The notes: generated from the sequence alone by a model not told the origin. Positions 17,193 to 27,273 are shown, counted from the first letter of the stretch. The stretch is DNA of 64,000 bases from Kineosporia babensis (GCF_021129305.1 NZ_JAJOMB010000002.1:558001-622000); one strand, 5' to 3'. Made by a program: numbers and translations.

Positions 17193-17903
17193 ATGAGCTA
17201 CCCCGATCACCACGCAGGTCTGCACCTGCCGGGTTCTGGCCGCACCGCCGGCCACGTCGCCGCGCCCAGCAGCCGCTACGTGCTCCCGAACTTCGAGGAA
17301 CGCACCGCCTACGGCTTCAAGCGGATGGACCCGTACACCAAGCTGTTCGAGGACCGCATCATCTTCCTCGGGGTGCAGGTGGACGACGCCTCCGCCGACG
17401 ACGTGATGTCGCAGCTGATCGTGCTGGAGAGCCAGGACCCGGACCGTGACATCACCCTGTACATCAACAGCCCGGGTGGCTCGTTCACGGCACTTACGGC
17501 AATCTACGACACGATGCAGTACGTGAAGCCGGACATCCAGACGGTCTGCCTGGGGCAGGCGGCCTCGGCCGCCGCGGTGCTCCTGGCGGCCGGCACCAAG
17601 GGCAAGCGCCTGGCGCTGCCGAACGCCCGGGTGCTGATCCACCAGCCGGCGATGTCCGGTGGCGACTACGGCCAGGCCTCGGACATCGAGATCCAGGCGA
17701 ACGAGGTCCTGCGGATGCGGACCTGGCTGGAAGACACCATCGCACTGCACTCGAACCACACCTCGGAACAGGTGCAGAAGGACATCGAGCGGGACAAGAT
17801 CCTGACCGCCGCTCAGGCCCTGGAATACGGGCTCATCGACCAGGTACTCACAAGTCGTAAGGGCGTTCAGGTCTCCACGCCGCCCGACCCGTCCGGCGCC
17901 TGA
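17193..17903 (+). CDS. clpP2: ATP-dependent Clp protease proteolytic subunit 2
   Basis: 236 residues from ATG 17193 with AGGAG 8 nt upstream. Triad Ser125 ([11 protein letters not shown]), His150 (VLIHQPAM) and Asp201 (DIERDK); the loop after His is two residues longer than in ClpP1 ([10 protein letters not shown]), a typical ClpP2 feature. The long His/Gly/Ser-rich N-terminus (residues 1-36) is likely a propeptide removed on assembly. It partners ClpP1; in mycobacteria ClpX docks on the ClpP2 ring. It lies between clpP1 and clpX on the same strand. Confidence 0.97.
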   Translation: MSYPDHHAGLHLPGSGRTAGHVAAPSSRYVLPNFEERTAYGFKRMDPYTKLFEDRIIFLGVQVDDASADDVMSQLIVLESQDPDRDITLYINSPGGSFTALTAIYDTMQYVKPDIQTVCLGQAASAAAVLLAAGTKGKRLALPNARVLIHQPAMSGGDYGQASDIEIQANEVLRMRTWLEDTIALHSNHTSEQVQKDIERDKILTAAQALEYGLIDQVLTSRKGVQVSTPPDPSGA

Positions 17904-17919
17904 CACGCCGACCGAACAG

Positions 17920-17944
17920 GGGGTGCCGCTGACAGCGGCGTCCC
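17920..17944 (+). terminator. Hairpin between clpP2 and clpX (partial terminator or processing site)
   Basis: An 11-bp stem (GGGGTGCCGCT / AGCGGCGTCCC, two G-U pairs) closes on a GAC triloop, 17 nt after clpP2. clpX has its own strong ribosome site 60-70 nt further on. Confidence 0.55.
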
Positions 17945-18022
17945 AGTGGCGTTGAATGGTGCTGGGGCCGGTCGAATGCAGACGGGCGAGGAGCCAGTAA
18001 GCCCCCGGAGGAAGGACTGCGC

Positions 18023-19303
18023 GTGGCACGCATCGGAGACGGTGGCGACCTGCTGAAGTGCTCTTTCTGTGGAAAGAGCCAGAAGCAGGTGAAGAAGCTC
18101 ATCGCCGGGCCCGGCGTCTACATCTGCGACGAGTGCATCGACCTGTGCAATGAGATCATCGAGGAGGAGCTGGCCGAGGCCAGCGAGCTCGGTCTGGTCG
18201 AGCTGCCGAAGCCGAAGGAGATCTTCGACTTCCTCGAGCAGTACGTGGTCGGGCAGGCGCCGGCGAAGAAGAGCCTCGCGGTCGCCGTGTACAACCACTA
18301 CAAGCGGATCCAGGCGGGCGAGCCCGGCCGGCGCGGTGACGAGCCGGTCGAGATCGCCAAGTCGAACATCCTCCTGATCGGGCCGACCGGCTGCGGCAAG
18401 ACGTATCTGGCCCAGACCCTGGCCAAGATGCTGAACGTGCCGTTCGCGATCGCCGACGCGACCGCCCTCACCGAGGCCGGTTACGTCGGCGAGGACGTCG
18501 AGAACATCCTGCTGAAGCTGATCCAGGCGGCCGACTACGACGTCAAGAAGGCCGAGACCGGGATCATCTACATCGACGAGGTCGACAAGATCGCCCGGAA
18601 GTCGGAGAACCCGTCGATCACCCGGGACGTGTCCGGCGAGGGGGTTCAGCAGGCCCTGCTGAAGATCCTCGAAGGCACTACCGCGAGTGTGCCGCCGCAG
18701 GGTGGCCGTAAGCACCCGCACCAGGAGTTCATCCAGATCGACACCACCAACGTGCTGTTCATCGTGGGTGGGGCGTTCGCCGGGCTGGACCAGATCATCC
18801 AGTCCCGGGTGGGCAAGCGCGGCATCGGTTTCGGCGCCCCGCTGCACGAGGCGAAGGCGAACAACGACTCCTACGCCGACGTGATGCCGGAGGACCTGCT
18901 GAAGTTCGGGCTGATCCCCGAGTTCATCGGCCGGCTCCCGGTGATCACCACGGTCTCCAACCTCGACCGGGAGGCGCTCGTGCGCATCCTCACCCGGCCG
19001 AAGAACGCGCTGGTCAAGCAGTACCAGCGGATGTTCGAGATCGACGGGGTGGAGTTGGAGTTCACCGACGACGCGCTGGACGCCATCGCCGACCAGGCGA
19101 TCCTGCGGGGCACCGGCGCTCGAGGCCTGCGGGCCATCGTCGAAGAGGTGCTGCTGCCGGTGATGTTCGACGTACCCAGCCGGGACGACGTGGCGCGCTG
19201 CGTGGTCACCCGCGAAGTGGTGCTGGAGAACGTCAACCCGACGCTGGTGCCGCGCGAGGCGCCGGTGCGTAAACCGCGGGAGCGGCGCGAGAAGTCGGCC
19301 TGA
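18023..19303 (+). CDS. clpX: ATP-dependent Clp protease ATP-binding subunit ClpX
   Basis: 426 residues from GTG 18023 behind a GGAGGAAGG ribosome site. The N-terminal zinc domain has Cys13, Cys16, Cys35 and Cys38. AAA+ motifs are Walker A GPTGCGKT (120-127), pore loop GYVG (153-156), Walker B IIYIDE (181-186), the [19 protein letters not shown] segment, arginine-finger region GLIPEFIGR, and sensor-2 GARGLR. The ClpP-docking IGF loop appears in KRGIGFGAP. It unfolds tagged substrates and feeds them to ClpP1P2. It ends in a basic tail ([10 protein letters not shown]). A strong hairpin follows, so it closes the block. Confidence 0.98.
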   Translation: MARIGDGGDLLKCSFCGKSQKQVKKLIAGPGVYICDECIDLCNEIIEEELAEASELGLVELPKPKEIFDFLEQYVVGQAPAKKSLAVAVYNHYKRIQAGEPGRRGDEPVEIAKSNILLIGPTGCGKTYLAQTLAKMLNVPFAIADATALTEAGYVGEDVENILLKLIQAADYDVKKAETGIIYIDEVDKIARKSENPSITRDVSGEGVQQALLKILEGTTASVPPQGGRKHPHQEFIQIDTTNVLFIVGGAFAGLDQIIQSRVGKRGIGFGAPLHEAKANNDSYADVMPEDLLKFGLIPEFIGRLPVITTVSNLDREALVRILTRPKNALVKQYQRMFEIDGVELEFTDDALDAIADQAILRGTGARGLRAIVEEVLLPVMFDVPSRDDVARCVVTREVVLENVNPTLVPREAPVRKPRERREKSA

Positions 19304-19342
19304 TCCGCCGAAAAGCCCGATCGCTGCCCAGGTGGCGAGTCC

Positions 19343-19396
19343 GACCGAGGCGACCACACCGTCCCCCATTGGGAGACGTTGGTGGTCGCCTCGGTC
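19343..19396 (+). terminator. Strong hairpin terminator of clpX
   Basis: A perfect 15-bp stem (GACCGAGGCGACCAC / GTGGTCGCCTCGGTC) flanks a 24-nt loop and is followed by GTTT, 39 nt after clpX. Confidence 0.8.
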
Positions 19397-19539
19397 GTTT
19401 GCCCGGGCTTGGGCGGGACGAACGCATCAATGCCCTTCTCGGTCGTGGGCTACTGACCGGGACTCCGAAATGATCGCCTGCGAGCCTCTAGCAGTTGACG
19501 GGATGGGGCTTATTCGGGGGACGTTCTCGGGGGTTGGCC

Positions 19540-21930
19540 TTGAAGCGAAAAGTGCTGGTGGGTCTGCTGACCCTGGGGATCGCCGGTGGCGCGGTGACCG
19601 CGTTGCCGGGGGTGGCGCTGGGCGCTGCGCAACCGGTGCGGGCGGTGGCGCCGAGCGACCTGCTGGAGGTGACCGGTCAATCGGACGATGATCTGGTCGG
19701 CCCGCTGCAGGTGAAAGCCCGTGCTCTGCGGGACAAGGCGGTGACCCAGGTGCTGAACGGGGAAGCCGAGGTGGAGAACCGCAACGGCAGCAAGGTGGTC
19801 CGCCTGGACGGCCCGGCGAATGCCGAGAACCGGCGCAGCAGCAAGGACGAGGGGCAGTACGTCGAGCTCGGCCGGCAGGCGACCGACAAGATCTTCGTGG
19901 TGCTGGCCGAGTTCGGCAACGAGCGGCACCCGGACTACCCGGATCAGGACACCGATCCGAAGACGCCCGGCCCGAGCGTGTTCGACGGCCCGCTGCACAA
20001 CCGGATCCCGCAGCCCGGAACGGACGACAACACCACCAACTGGCAGCCGGACTACGATCGTGAGCACTTCGAGCAGATGTACTTCGGCGAGGGTGAGGGC
20101 GTCGAGTCGCTGAAGACGTACTACCAGACCCAGAGTTCGGGCCGCTACAGCGTGGACGGCGTGGTCACCGACTGGGTCAAGGTGCCGTACAACGAGGCCC
20201 GCTACGGCCGCTCGAACGGCTATCCGTGCACCGGCAACGTCTGCGTCAACGTCTGGTCCCTGCTCTCCGACGCGCTGAAGGCCTGGGTGGACGGGCAGAA
20301 GGCCGGCGGCCGCAGCGATGCCGAGATCAAGGCCGGGCTGGCCGAGTTCGACCGGTGGGACCGCTACGACCACGACGGCGACGGGGACTTCAACGAGCCG
20401 GACGGGTACATCGACCACTTCCAGATCGTGCACGCCGGGGGTGACCAGGCCGACCGCGACCCGTACCAGGGGGAGCACGCGATCTGGAGCCACCGTTCGT
20501 ACGTGAACCTCGACCGCGCCGGAAGGGACGGCCCGGCGAGCAATCCGCTGGGCGGCACCCAGGTCGGTGGCACCGGTATCTGGGTGGGCGACTACACGAT
20601 GCAGCCGGAGAACGGCGGCATGGACGTGTTCGCCCACGAGTACGGCCACGACCTCGGGCTGCCGGACGACTACGACACCACCGGTGGTGAGGGCAGCCCG
20701 GTGGAGTGGTGGTCGCTGATGGCGCAGAGCCGGCTGAACGGTAAGGGCGAGCCGATCGGTTCGCGCGCCGGTGATCTCGGCGCCTGGCAGAAGCTGCAGC
20801 TCGGCTGGCTGGACTACGAGGTGGTGCCGTACGGCCGCCGCGACCGGGTGGTGGAACTCGGCCCGCAGGAGTACAACACCGACCGGGCCCAGGCCGTGGT
20901 GGTACCTCTGCCGCTGAAGAAGGTGGTCACCGAACTGCCGAAACCGGTGAGCGGCGAGTACGAGTGGTGGAGCGGCACCGGGGACATGCTCAACACCACG
21001 CTGACCCGGACGCTCGAGATGCCGGCCACCGATCCGCAGCTGACCTTCCAGGCCAGCTGGAACATCGAGGACTGCGGCACGACCGCCTGTGACTACGCCT
21101 ATGTAGAGGTGAACGACGGCAAGGGGTGGAAGGCGATCTTCGGCTCGATCACCAACGGCGAGGCCGAGGGCTACGGTATCGACGGGCTGAGCAAGGGCTG
21201 GCAGCCGGCCTCGTTCGACCTGGGCGCCTACGCCGGCCAGAAGGTGGACCTGCGGCTGCGGTACACCACCGATCCGGCCGTGGCCGGTCAGGACGTCAAG
21301 CAGCCGGGCGGGCTGTTCGTCGACGACATCGAGGTGTCGGGAGCCTTCACCGATGGTGCCGAGGACGGTGACAACGGCTGGCAGAGACTTGGTTTCGTGC
21401 GGACCACCGGCACGGTGACGGAGTACTACGACCACTTCTACATCGCCGGCCACCGGTCGTACGTCAGCTACGACCAATATCTGAAGACCGGTCCGTACAA
21501 CTTCGGCTGGCAGACCGAAAAGCCCTTCTGGGTGGAGCACTTCCCGTACCAGGAAGGGCTGCTGGTCTCCTACTGGGACACCTCGCAGGTCGACAACAAC
21601 GTCAGCCAGCACCCGGGCGCGGGGCGCAACCTGTACGTGGACGCGCACCCGGCGCCGTTGTACCGCAGCGACGGCAAGCCGTTCCGGACCCGGATCCAGC
21701 TCTACGACGCGCCGTTCGGCCTGGATCGGACCGACAGCCTCCGCCTGCACATCGAGGGGGAGAAGACCCGGATCCCGAAGCAGCCGGGCAACCCGGTGTT
21801 CGACGACACGCAGAACTACTTCGACCCGGTGCAGCTCGACCACGGCGTGAAGCTGCCCGGCACCGGAGTGAAGATCGAGGTGCTGAAGCAGAAGAAGACC
21901 CGGATGACGATCCGGGTGACCACCCCCTGA
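19540..21930 (+). CDS. Secreted M6-family (immune inhibitor A-like) metalloprotease, copy 1
   Basis: 796 residues. TTG 19540 is chosen because its product (LKRKVLVGLLTLGIAGGAVT) aligns with the starts of the two downstream paralogues and CGGGGG lies 7 nt upstream. Signal peptide, then a propeptide-like region to about 90 (QVLNGEAEVENRNGSKVV). The catalytic zinc site is HEYGHDLGLPDDYD with His366, Glu367 and His370. The NEARYGRSNGYPC and EEYDHDGDGDFNEPDGY-like segments are family features, the latter resembling calcium loops. The C-terminal half (about 480-790) is the beta-rich M6 ectodomain with the IEDCGTTACDYAYV disulphide. InA proteases of bacilli degrade host antibacterial peptides; here general extracellular proteolysis is more likely. 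Confidence 0.92.
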   Translation: MKRKVLVGLLTLGIAGGAVTALPGVALGAAQPVRAVAPSDLLEVTGQSDDDLVGPLQVKARALRDKAVTQVLNGEAEVENRNGSKVVRLDGPANAENRRSSKDEGQYVELGRQATDKIFVVLAEFGNERHPDYPDQDTDPKTPGPSVFDGPLHNRIPQPGTDDNTTNWQPDYDREHFEQMYFGEGEGVESLKTYYQTQSSGRYSVDGVVTDWVKVPYNEARYGRSNGYPCTGNVCVNVWSLLSDALKAWVDGQKAGGRSDAEIKAGLAEFDRWDRYDHDGDGDFNEPDGYIDHFQIVHAGGDQADRDPYQGEHAIWSHRSYVNLDRAGRDGPASNPLGGTQVGGTGIWVGDYTMQPENGGMDVFAHEYGHDLGLPDDYDTTGGEGSPVEWWSLMAQSRLNGKGEPIGSRAGDLGAWQKLQLGWLDYEVVPYGRRDRVVELGPQEYNTDRAQAVVVPLPLKKVVTELPKPVSGEYEWWSGTGDMLNTTLTRTLEMPATDPQLTFQASWNIEDCGTTACDYAYVEVNDGKGWKAIFGSITNGEAEGYGIDGLSKGWQPASFDLGAYAGQKVDLRLRYTTDPAVAGQDVKQPGGLFVDDIEVSGAFTDGAEDGDNGWQRLGFVRTTGTVTEYYDHFYIAGHRSYVSYDQYLKTGPYNFGWQTEKPFWVEHFPYQEGLLVSYWDTSQVDNNVSQHPGAGRNLYVDAHPAPLYRSDGKPFRTRIQLYDAPFGLDRTDSLRLHIEGEKTRIPKQPGNPVFDDTQNYFDPVQLDHGVKLPGTGVKIEVLKQKKTRMTIRVTTP

Positions 21931-21948
21931 TCTGATCGGGTGGGAGCG

Positions 21949-21981
21949 GGGCGTTCGGTCGCTGTCCAGGACCGGACGCCC
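21949..21981 (+). terminator. Hairpin terminator of M6 protease copy 1
   Basis: A 12-bp stem (GGGCGTTCGGTC / GACCGGACGCCC, one G-U pair) with a 9-nt loop, 18 nt after the stop. Confidence 0.75.
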
Positions 21982-22185
21982 TGCTTTGGTCATGGCCTGG
22001 CTCACAGCCAAAAGGTTGCCCAATAAAACAATATGAGACGTATCTCTCGCCAGGGCTTTTCAGCTGTGGCTTTGCCGGGTGACCCGGTTTGTAACAAAGG
22101 TGACTCTTGGCTGACGCACAGCGATCCTTAAGTTTTCGGTGCACCCGGCGGTGTCATTGCGGGTGCTCGGGAAACGGGAGGTCTG

Positions 22186-24522
22186 ATGCGAAAGGCTTTG
22201 ATCGGCCTGGCCACGGCGTCGTTGGTGGCGGCCGGGGCCGGGCTGCTGGTGCCGGTGACCGCGCAGGCGGCGGTGCCGAGAGCGGTGCAGGCGGTGAGCG
22301 GGTCCGAGGTCGCCGGATCGGACGACCTGCCCAACCCCCTGGCCGAGAAGGCACGGGCGCTGCGGGAGGAGGCGGTGTCCGGAGTGCTGGACGGCGAGGC
22401 CGATGTGTTGCGGCGCAACGGTAGTGACGTGGTCCGGCTCGACGGAACCGGGATCGACGACGACCGGTACGTGGAACTGGCCCGGGAGAAGACCGACCGG
22501 ATCTTCGTGGTACTGGCCGAGTTCGGCAACGAACGTCATCCGAACTTCCCTGATCAGGACACGGCTCCGGCCATTCCTGGCCCGGCGACCTTCGAGGGGC
22601 CGCTGCGCAACGCCATCCCGGAGCCGGGCAAGGACGACAACACCACGATCTGGCAGCCCGACTACGACCAGAAGCACTTCCAGGATCTGTATTTCGGCGA
22701 TGGTGAGTCGCTGAAGACGTACTACGAGTCGCAGTCCTCGGGCCGGTACAGCGTCGAAGGTACGGTGACCGACTGGGTCAAGGTGCCCTACAACGAGGCC
22801 CGGTACGGCCGATCCAACGGTTACCCGTGCGCCGGTGACACCTGTAACAACACCTGGGCCCTGGTGACCGACGCGCTCAACGCCTGGGTCGCGGACCAGA
22901 AGGCGGCCGGTAAGTCGGACGCCCAGATCAAGGCGGACGTGGCCGAGTTCGACCAGTGGGACCGTTACGACTACGACGGTGACGGCGACTTCAACGAGCC
23001 GGACGGATACATCGACCACTTCCAGGTGGTGCACGCCGGTGGTGACCAGGCCGACGGCGACCCGCAGCAGGGCGAGGACGCGATCTGGAGCCACCGCTGG
23101 TACGTCAGCCAGAACAGCACCAGCGGGCCGGCCGGAAACCGGCGGGGCGGAACGCAGATCGGCACCACCGGGCTGTGGGTCGGGGACTACACGATCCAGC
23201 CGGAGAACGGCGGTCTGAGCGTCTTCGCCCACGAGTACGGCCATGATCTCGGTCTCCCGGACGAGTACGACCTCGGCGGCGGCCAGGGCAACGCCAACGA
23301 GTGGTGGACCCTGATGGGCCAGAGCCGGCTGGGGGCCAAGGGCGAGGCGCTGGGCGAGCGGCCCGGTGACATCGGAGCCTGGCAGAAGCTCCAGCTGGGC
23401 TGGCTGGACTACGAACTGGTCGGCGCCGGTGAGAGCCGGACGATCGAACTCGGCCCGGAGGAGTTCAACACCGCTGATCCGCAGGCCACCGTGGTGGTGC
23501 TGCCGGAGAAGGAGACCAGCTCCAAGCCGGTCGAGCCGGCCTCGGGGGAGTGGGAGTGGTTCAGCGGGACCGGTAACAGCTTCACTCACACCCTGACCCG
23601 GGCGGTGGACCTGCCGGCCGGCTCGCCCCAGCTGACCTTCCAGGCCAACTGGAACATCGAGGACTGCGGGCCGGACGCCTGTGACTACGCCTACGTGGAC
23701 ATCAACGACGGGGACGGCTGGGACGCCATCCCCGGCTCGATCACCAAGGCGGGTGAGGGCAACGGGATCGACGGAGTCAGCGAGGGCTGGCAGCCGGCCA
23801 CGTTCGACCTGTCCGGCTACGCCGGGCAGAACGTCCAGCTGCGGTTCCGTTACGTCACCGACCCGGCGGTCGAGGGTCAGGTGACCACCCGGGCGCCTGG
23901 GTTCTTCGTGGACGACATCGCGGTGGCGGGTGTCTTCGAGGACGGTGCCGAGACGGCCGACGAGGCCTGGACCGCAGACGGTTTCGAGCGGATCGAGGGC
24001 CGGGTGGTGACCACCGCCGAGCAGTACTACATCGCCGGCTACCGCTCCTACGTCAGCTACGACCAGTACTTGAAGACCGGGCCGTACAACATCGGCTGGG
24101 CCTCCACCAAGCCGGACTACGCCGAGCACTTCCCCTACCAGGTGGGTCTGCTGGTGTCGTACTGGGACACCTCCTACAGCAACAACAGTGTCAGCCAGCA
24201 TCCCGGGGCAGGCCGCAACCTGTACGTGGACGCGCATCCGGAACCGATCTACGACGACGCTACCGGGCGCCCGTTCCGCACCCGGGTCCAGATGTACGAC
24301 GCGCCGTTCGGCCTGGAGAAGACCGACAGCATCACCCTGCACACCAACGGCGAACGGACGAAGATCAAGAAGCAGGAGGGTAATCCGGTCTTCGACGACA
24401 CCGGCGACTACTTCGACGAGGCCCAGCCCGACCACGGGGTGAAACTTCCGGCCGTCGGGGTCCGGATCGAGGTGCTGAAGCAGGACCGGGACGACATGAC
24501 GATCAAGGTCACCAACCCCTGA
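22186..24522 (+). CDS. Secreted M6-family metalloprotease, copy 2
   Basis: 778 residues from ATG 22186 with GGGAGG 4-5 nt upstream. Signal peptide MRKALIGLATASLVAAGAGL followed by an Ala-rich cleavage region. The zinc motif HEYGHDLGLPDEYD gives His349, Glu350 and His353. The overall order matches copy 1 (QSSGRYSVEG, YNEARYGRSNGYPC, NEPDGYIDHFQ, WNIEDCGPDACDYAYV, HPGAGRNLYVDAHP), so it arose by tandem duplication. Differences cluster in the propeptide and in the strand before the C-terminal lobe. It has its own upstream region of about 200 bp, with an AT-rich patch near 22020, so it may be separately transcribed. Confidence 0.92.
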   Translation: MRKALIGLATASLVAAGAGLLVPVTAQAAVPRAVQAVSGSEVAGSDDLPNPLAEKARALREEAVSGVLDGEADVLRRNGSDVVRLDGTGIDDDRYVELAREKTDRIFVVLAEFGNERHPNFPDQDTAPAIPGPATFEGPLRNAIPEPGKDDNTTIWQPDYDQKHFQDLYFGDGESLKTYYESQSSGRYSVEGTVTDWVKVPYNEARYGRSNGYPCAGDTCNNTWALVTDALNAWVADQKAAGKSDAQIKADVAEFDQWDRYDYDGDGDFNEPDGYIDHFQVVHAGGDQADGDPQQGEDAIWSHRWYVSQNSTSGPAGNRRGGTQIGTTGLWVGDYTIQPENGGLSVFAHEYGHDLGLPDEYDLGGGQGNANEWWTLMGQSRLGAKGEALGERPGDIGAWQKLQLGWLDYELVGAGESRTIELGPEEFNTADPQATVVVLPEKETSSKPVEPASGEWEWFSGTGNSFTHTLTRAVDLPAGSPQLTFQANWNIEDCGPDACDYAYVDINDGDGWDAIPGSITKAGEGNGIDGVSEGWQPATFDLSGYAGQNVQLRFRYVTDPAVEGQVTTRAPGFFVDDIAVAGVFEDGAETADEAWTADGFERIEGRVVTTAEQYYIAGYRSYVSYDQYLKTGPYNIGWASTKPDYAEHFPYQVGLLVSYWDTSYSNNSVSQHPGAGRNLYVDAHPEPIYDDATGRPFRTRVQMYDAPFGLEKTDSITLHTNGERTKIKKQEGNPVFDDTGDYFDEAQPDHGVKLPAVGVRIEVLKQDRDDMTIKVTNP

Positions 24523-24570
24523 CGTCCCCTCCGGCACGAAAGTCTCCGTGCTGACTCTGGAAACACGGCG

Positions 24571-24610
24571 ATCGCCGAACGGCTGCCCGGATCGGCAGGC
24601 GTTCGGCGAT
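24571..24610 (+). terminator. Hairpin terminator of M6 protease copy 2
   Basis: Seventeen-base arms (ATCGCCGAACGGCTGCC / GGCAGGCGTTCGGCGAT) pair with one mismatch around a 6-nt loop. Confidence 0.8.
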
Positions 24611-24655
24611 TCGCGGGTTTCGGTGGTGTTTCTGCTTCTATATCCGACAAATACC

Positions 24656-24684
24656 TTAACTTGAGCGGTGTTCTCGCCTAGGTT
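24656..24684 (+). promoter_or_regulatory. Candidate promoter of M6 protease copy 3
   Basis: TTAACT, a 17-nt spacer and TAGGTT lie 56-84 nt before the GTG, just after the preceding terminator. The -10 fits actinobacterial TANNNT; the -35 is poor. Confidence 0.35.
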
Positions 24685-24739
24685 CGACTCCGAGTCCTGC
24701 GGCACCTGGACCGCGGGATCAGCGGACTCGGAGGTCTGA

Positions 24740-27100
24740 GTGCGAAAAGTCCTGGTGGGTCTGGCGACCCTTTCCCTGGCCGCGGGAGCGGCGATCGCGC
24801 TGCCCGGCTCGGCGGCAGCGTCCGCACCACTGGCGCAACCTGCCGTCGGTACCCCTGATCAGGCCGTTCAGGGTACGGACGACCTGTCCAGCCCGTTGCA
24901 GGACAAGGCCCGGGCGCTGAAGCAGGAGGCCCTGACCCAGGTGCTGAACGGTGAGGCCACGGTTCAGCGCAAGAACGGCAGCCAGGTGGTGAAGCTGGCC
25001 GGGAGCAAGGGCAAGGGCGACGACAAGTACGTCGAGCTGGCCCGCGAGCAGACCGACAAGGTGTTCGTGGTGCTGGCCGAGTTCGGCGACGAGCGTCATC
25101 CGGACTACCCCGACCAGGACACCGACCCGGATTTCGTCGGGCCCACGGTGTTCGACGGTCCGCTGCACAACCAGATCCCGAAGCCGGGCAAGGACGACAA
25201 CACCACGGTCTGGCAGAAGGACTACAGCAAGGAGCATTTCGAGGACCTGTACTTCGGCGAGGGCAAGAACGCCGAATCGCTGAAGACCTATTACGAGACC
25301 CAGTCCTCCGGCCGGTACAGCGTCGAGGGCACGGTCAGCGACTGGGTCAAGCTGCCCTACAACGAGGCCCGCTACGGCCGCTCCAACGGCTACCCCTGCG
25401 CGGACGTGATCTGCGACAACACCTGGGAGATGCTGGCCGACGCGATGAACGTGTGGGTCGCCGACCAGAAGGCGGCCGGTAAGTCGGACGCCGAGATCAA
25501 GGCCGCGGTGGCCGAGTACGACCAGTGGGACCGTTACGACCACGACGGGGACGGCGACTTCAACGAGCCGGACGGGTACATCGACCACTTCCAGATCGTC
25601 CACGCCGGCGGCGACCAGGCCGACCAGGACCCGCAGCAGGGTGAGGACGCGATCTGGAGCCACCGCTGGTACGCGTTCTTCGACCAGGCCGGCAGCGCCG
25701 GCCCGGCGGACAACCCGCTGGGCGGCACCCAGATCGGCGACACCGGCATCTGGGTCGGCGACTACACCACGCAGCCGGAGAACGGTGGGCTCAGCGTGTT
25801 CGCCCACGAATACGGCCACGACCTGGGCCTGCCCGACAACTACGACACCGCCGGCGGCGAGGGCAGCCCGGTGGAGTGGTGGTCGCTGATGGCGCAGAGC
25901 CGGCTCGGGGCCAAGGGCGAGGCACTCGGCGAGCGGGCCGGGGACCTCGGGGCCTGGGAGAAGCTGCAGCTCGGCTGGCTGGACTACGAGGTGGTGCAGG
26001 CGGGCAAGGACAAGAGCCGCACGATCGACCTCGGTCCCTCGGAGTACAACACCTCCAAGCCCCAGGCGGCGGTGGTGGTCCTGCCCAAGAAGCAGGTCAC
26101 CGAGCAGCTGGTGGAACCGGCCGCCGGTGAGTACGAGTGGTACAGCGGCAGCGGGAACGAGCTGAGCAACACGCTGAGCCGCTCGGTGGCGGTGCCCGCC
26201 GGTTCGCCCGCTCTGACCTTCCAGGCGAACTGGAACATCGAGGACTGTGGCGAGACCGCCTGCGACTACGCCTATGTCGAGGTGGACGACGGCAGCGGCT
26301 GGAAGGCGATCCCGGGCTCGATCGCGAATCCGGCCGAGGGCAACGGCATCGACGGGCTGAGCGAGGGCTGGCAGCCGGCCACCTTCGACCTGTCCGCCTT
26401 CGCCGGCCAGACGGTGGGCCTGCGCTTCCGTTACGCCACCGACCCGGCTGCGGTGGGCAACGACCCGACCAAGCCGGCCGGGATCTTCCTCGACGAGATC
26501 GCGGTCGAAGGGGTGTTCGAGGACGGTGCCGAGACGGACGACAACGGCTGGGATGCCGACGGTTTCCGGCGCACCACGGGTACCGAGCAGGTGGAGTACG
26601 ACCACTATTACATCGCTGCCAACCGGACCCACGTCAGCTACGACAAGTATCTGAAGACGGGGCCGTACAACTTCGGCTGGGCCTCCACCCGGCCGGACTA
26701 CGTGGAGCACTTCCCGTACCAGGAAGGCCTGCTGATCACCTACTGGGACACCTCGTTCGCCGACAACGACGTAAGCGTGCACCCGGGCCAGGGCCGCAAC
26801 CTGAACGTGGATGCGCACCCGAAGGCGCTGATCCGCCCGGACGGCAAGCCGTGGCGCACCCGGGTGCAGCTGTACGACGCGCCGTTCAGCAAGAAGAAGG
26901 CCGACAGCATCACCCTGCACCTGGAGGGTAAGAAGCAGAAGATCAAGGGTCTGAAGGGCAACCCGACCTTCGACGACACCAAGGACTACTTCGACCCCAA
27001 GCAGCTCGACCACGGCGTCAAGGTCGCCGACGCCGGCGTGAGGATCCAGGTCACCAAGCAGAAGGGGGCCTCCGCCACGGTACGGATCACCACCAAGTAA
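24740..27100 (+). CDS. Secreted M6-family metalloprotease, copy 3
   Basis: 786 residues from GTG 24740, with GGAGG 5 nt upstream. Signal peptide MRKVLVGLATLSLAAGAAIA. The zinc motif HEYGHDLGLPDNYD gives His356, Glu357 and His360. It is closest to copy 1 by eye in the region after the zinc site (TAGGEGSPVEWWSLMAQSRL is nearly shared). The C-terminus keeps the IEDCGETACDYAYV pair and the VHPGQGRNLNVDAHP segment, but ends in a more basic, Lys-rich stretch. Same extracellular role as the other copies. Three intact copies in a row, each with separate signals, imply dosage or substrate diversification. Confidence 0.92.
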   Translation: MRKVLVGLATLSLAAGAAIALPGSAAASAPLAQPAVGTPDQAVQGTDDLSSPLQDKARALKQEALTQVLNGEATVQRKNGSQVVKLAGSKGKGDDKYVELAREQTDKVFVVLAEFGDERHPDYPDQDTDPDFVGPTVFDGPLHNQIPKPGKDDNTTVWQKDYSKEHFEDLYFGEGKNAESLKTYYETQSSGRYSVEGTVSDWVKLPYNEARYGRSNGYPCADVICDNTWEMLADAMNVWVADQKAAGKSDAEIKAAVAEYDQWDRYDHDGDGDFNEPDGYIDHFQIVHAGGDQADQDPQQGEDAIWSHRWYAFFDQAGSAGPADNPLGGTQIGDTGIWVGDYTTQPENGGLSVFAHEYGHDLGLPDNYDTAGGEGSPVEWWSLMAQSRLGAKGEALGERAGDLGAWEKLQLGWLDYEVVQAGKDKSRTIDLGPSEYNTSKPQAAVVVLPKKQVTEQLVEPAAGEYEWYSGSGNELSNTLSRSVAVPAGSPALTFQANWNIEDCGETACDYAYVEVDDGSGWKAIPGSIANPAEGNGIDGLSEGWQPATFDLSAFAGQTVGLRFRYATDPAAVGNDPTKPAGIFLDEIAVEGVFEDGAETDDNGWDADGFRRTTGTEQVEYDHYYIAANRTHVSYDKYLKTGPYNFGWASTRPDYVEHFPYQEGLLITYWDTSFADNDVSVHPGQGRNLNVDAHPKALIRPDGKPWRTRVQLYDAPFSKKKADSITLHLEGKKQKIKGLKGNPTFDDTKDYFDPKQLDHGVKVADAGVRIQVTKQKGASATVRITTK

Positions 27101-27113
27101 CCCGGTTCTCCCG

Positions 27114-27145
27114 CGGCGTCCCGGCTCCTGTGGGCCGGGGCGCCG
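27114..27145 (+). terminator. Hairpin terminator of M6 protease copy 3
   Basis: A 12-bp stem (CGGCGTCCCGGC / GCCGGGGCGCCG, one G-U pair) with an 8-nt loop, 13 nt after the stop. Confidence 0.75.
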
Positions 27146-27254
27146 TTGTGGGTTGGTGGCTCTCGAACTGGAGGACGCGTCCCGGCCGCCGGTTCGGTCG
27201 CTCTTGCGGGTGTCGCGCACTTCACCTGGTCTGGATGCCAGGGCTGCGATGGCT

Positions 27255-27273
27255 TAAGGTTAGGCTGTCCTAA
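27255..27273 (+). promoter_or_regulatory. DtxR/IdeR/DmdR1-type iron box
   Basis: TAAGGTTAGGCTGTCCTAA matches the 19-bp iron-box consensus TTAGGTTAGGCTNNCCTAA at all but one position. It sits 28 nt before the start of the siderophore-interacting protein, overlapping its expected promoter, so iron-loaded repressor should switch the gene off. Confidence 0.88.
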
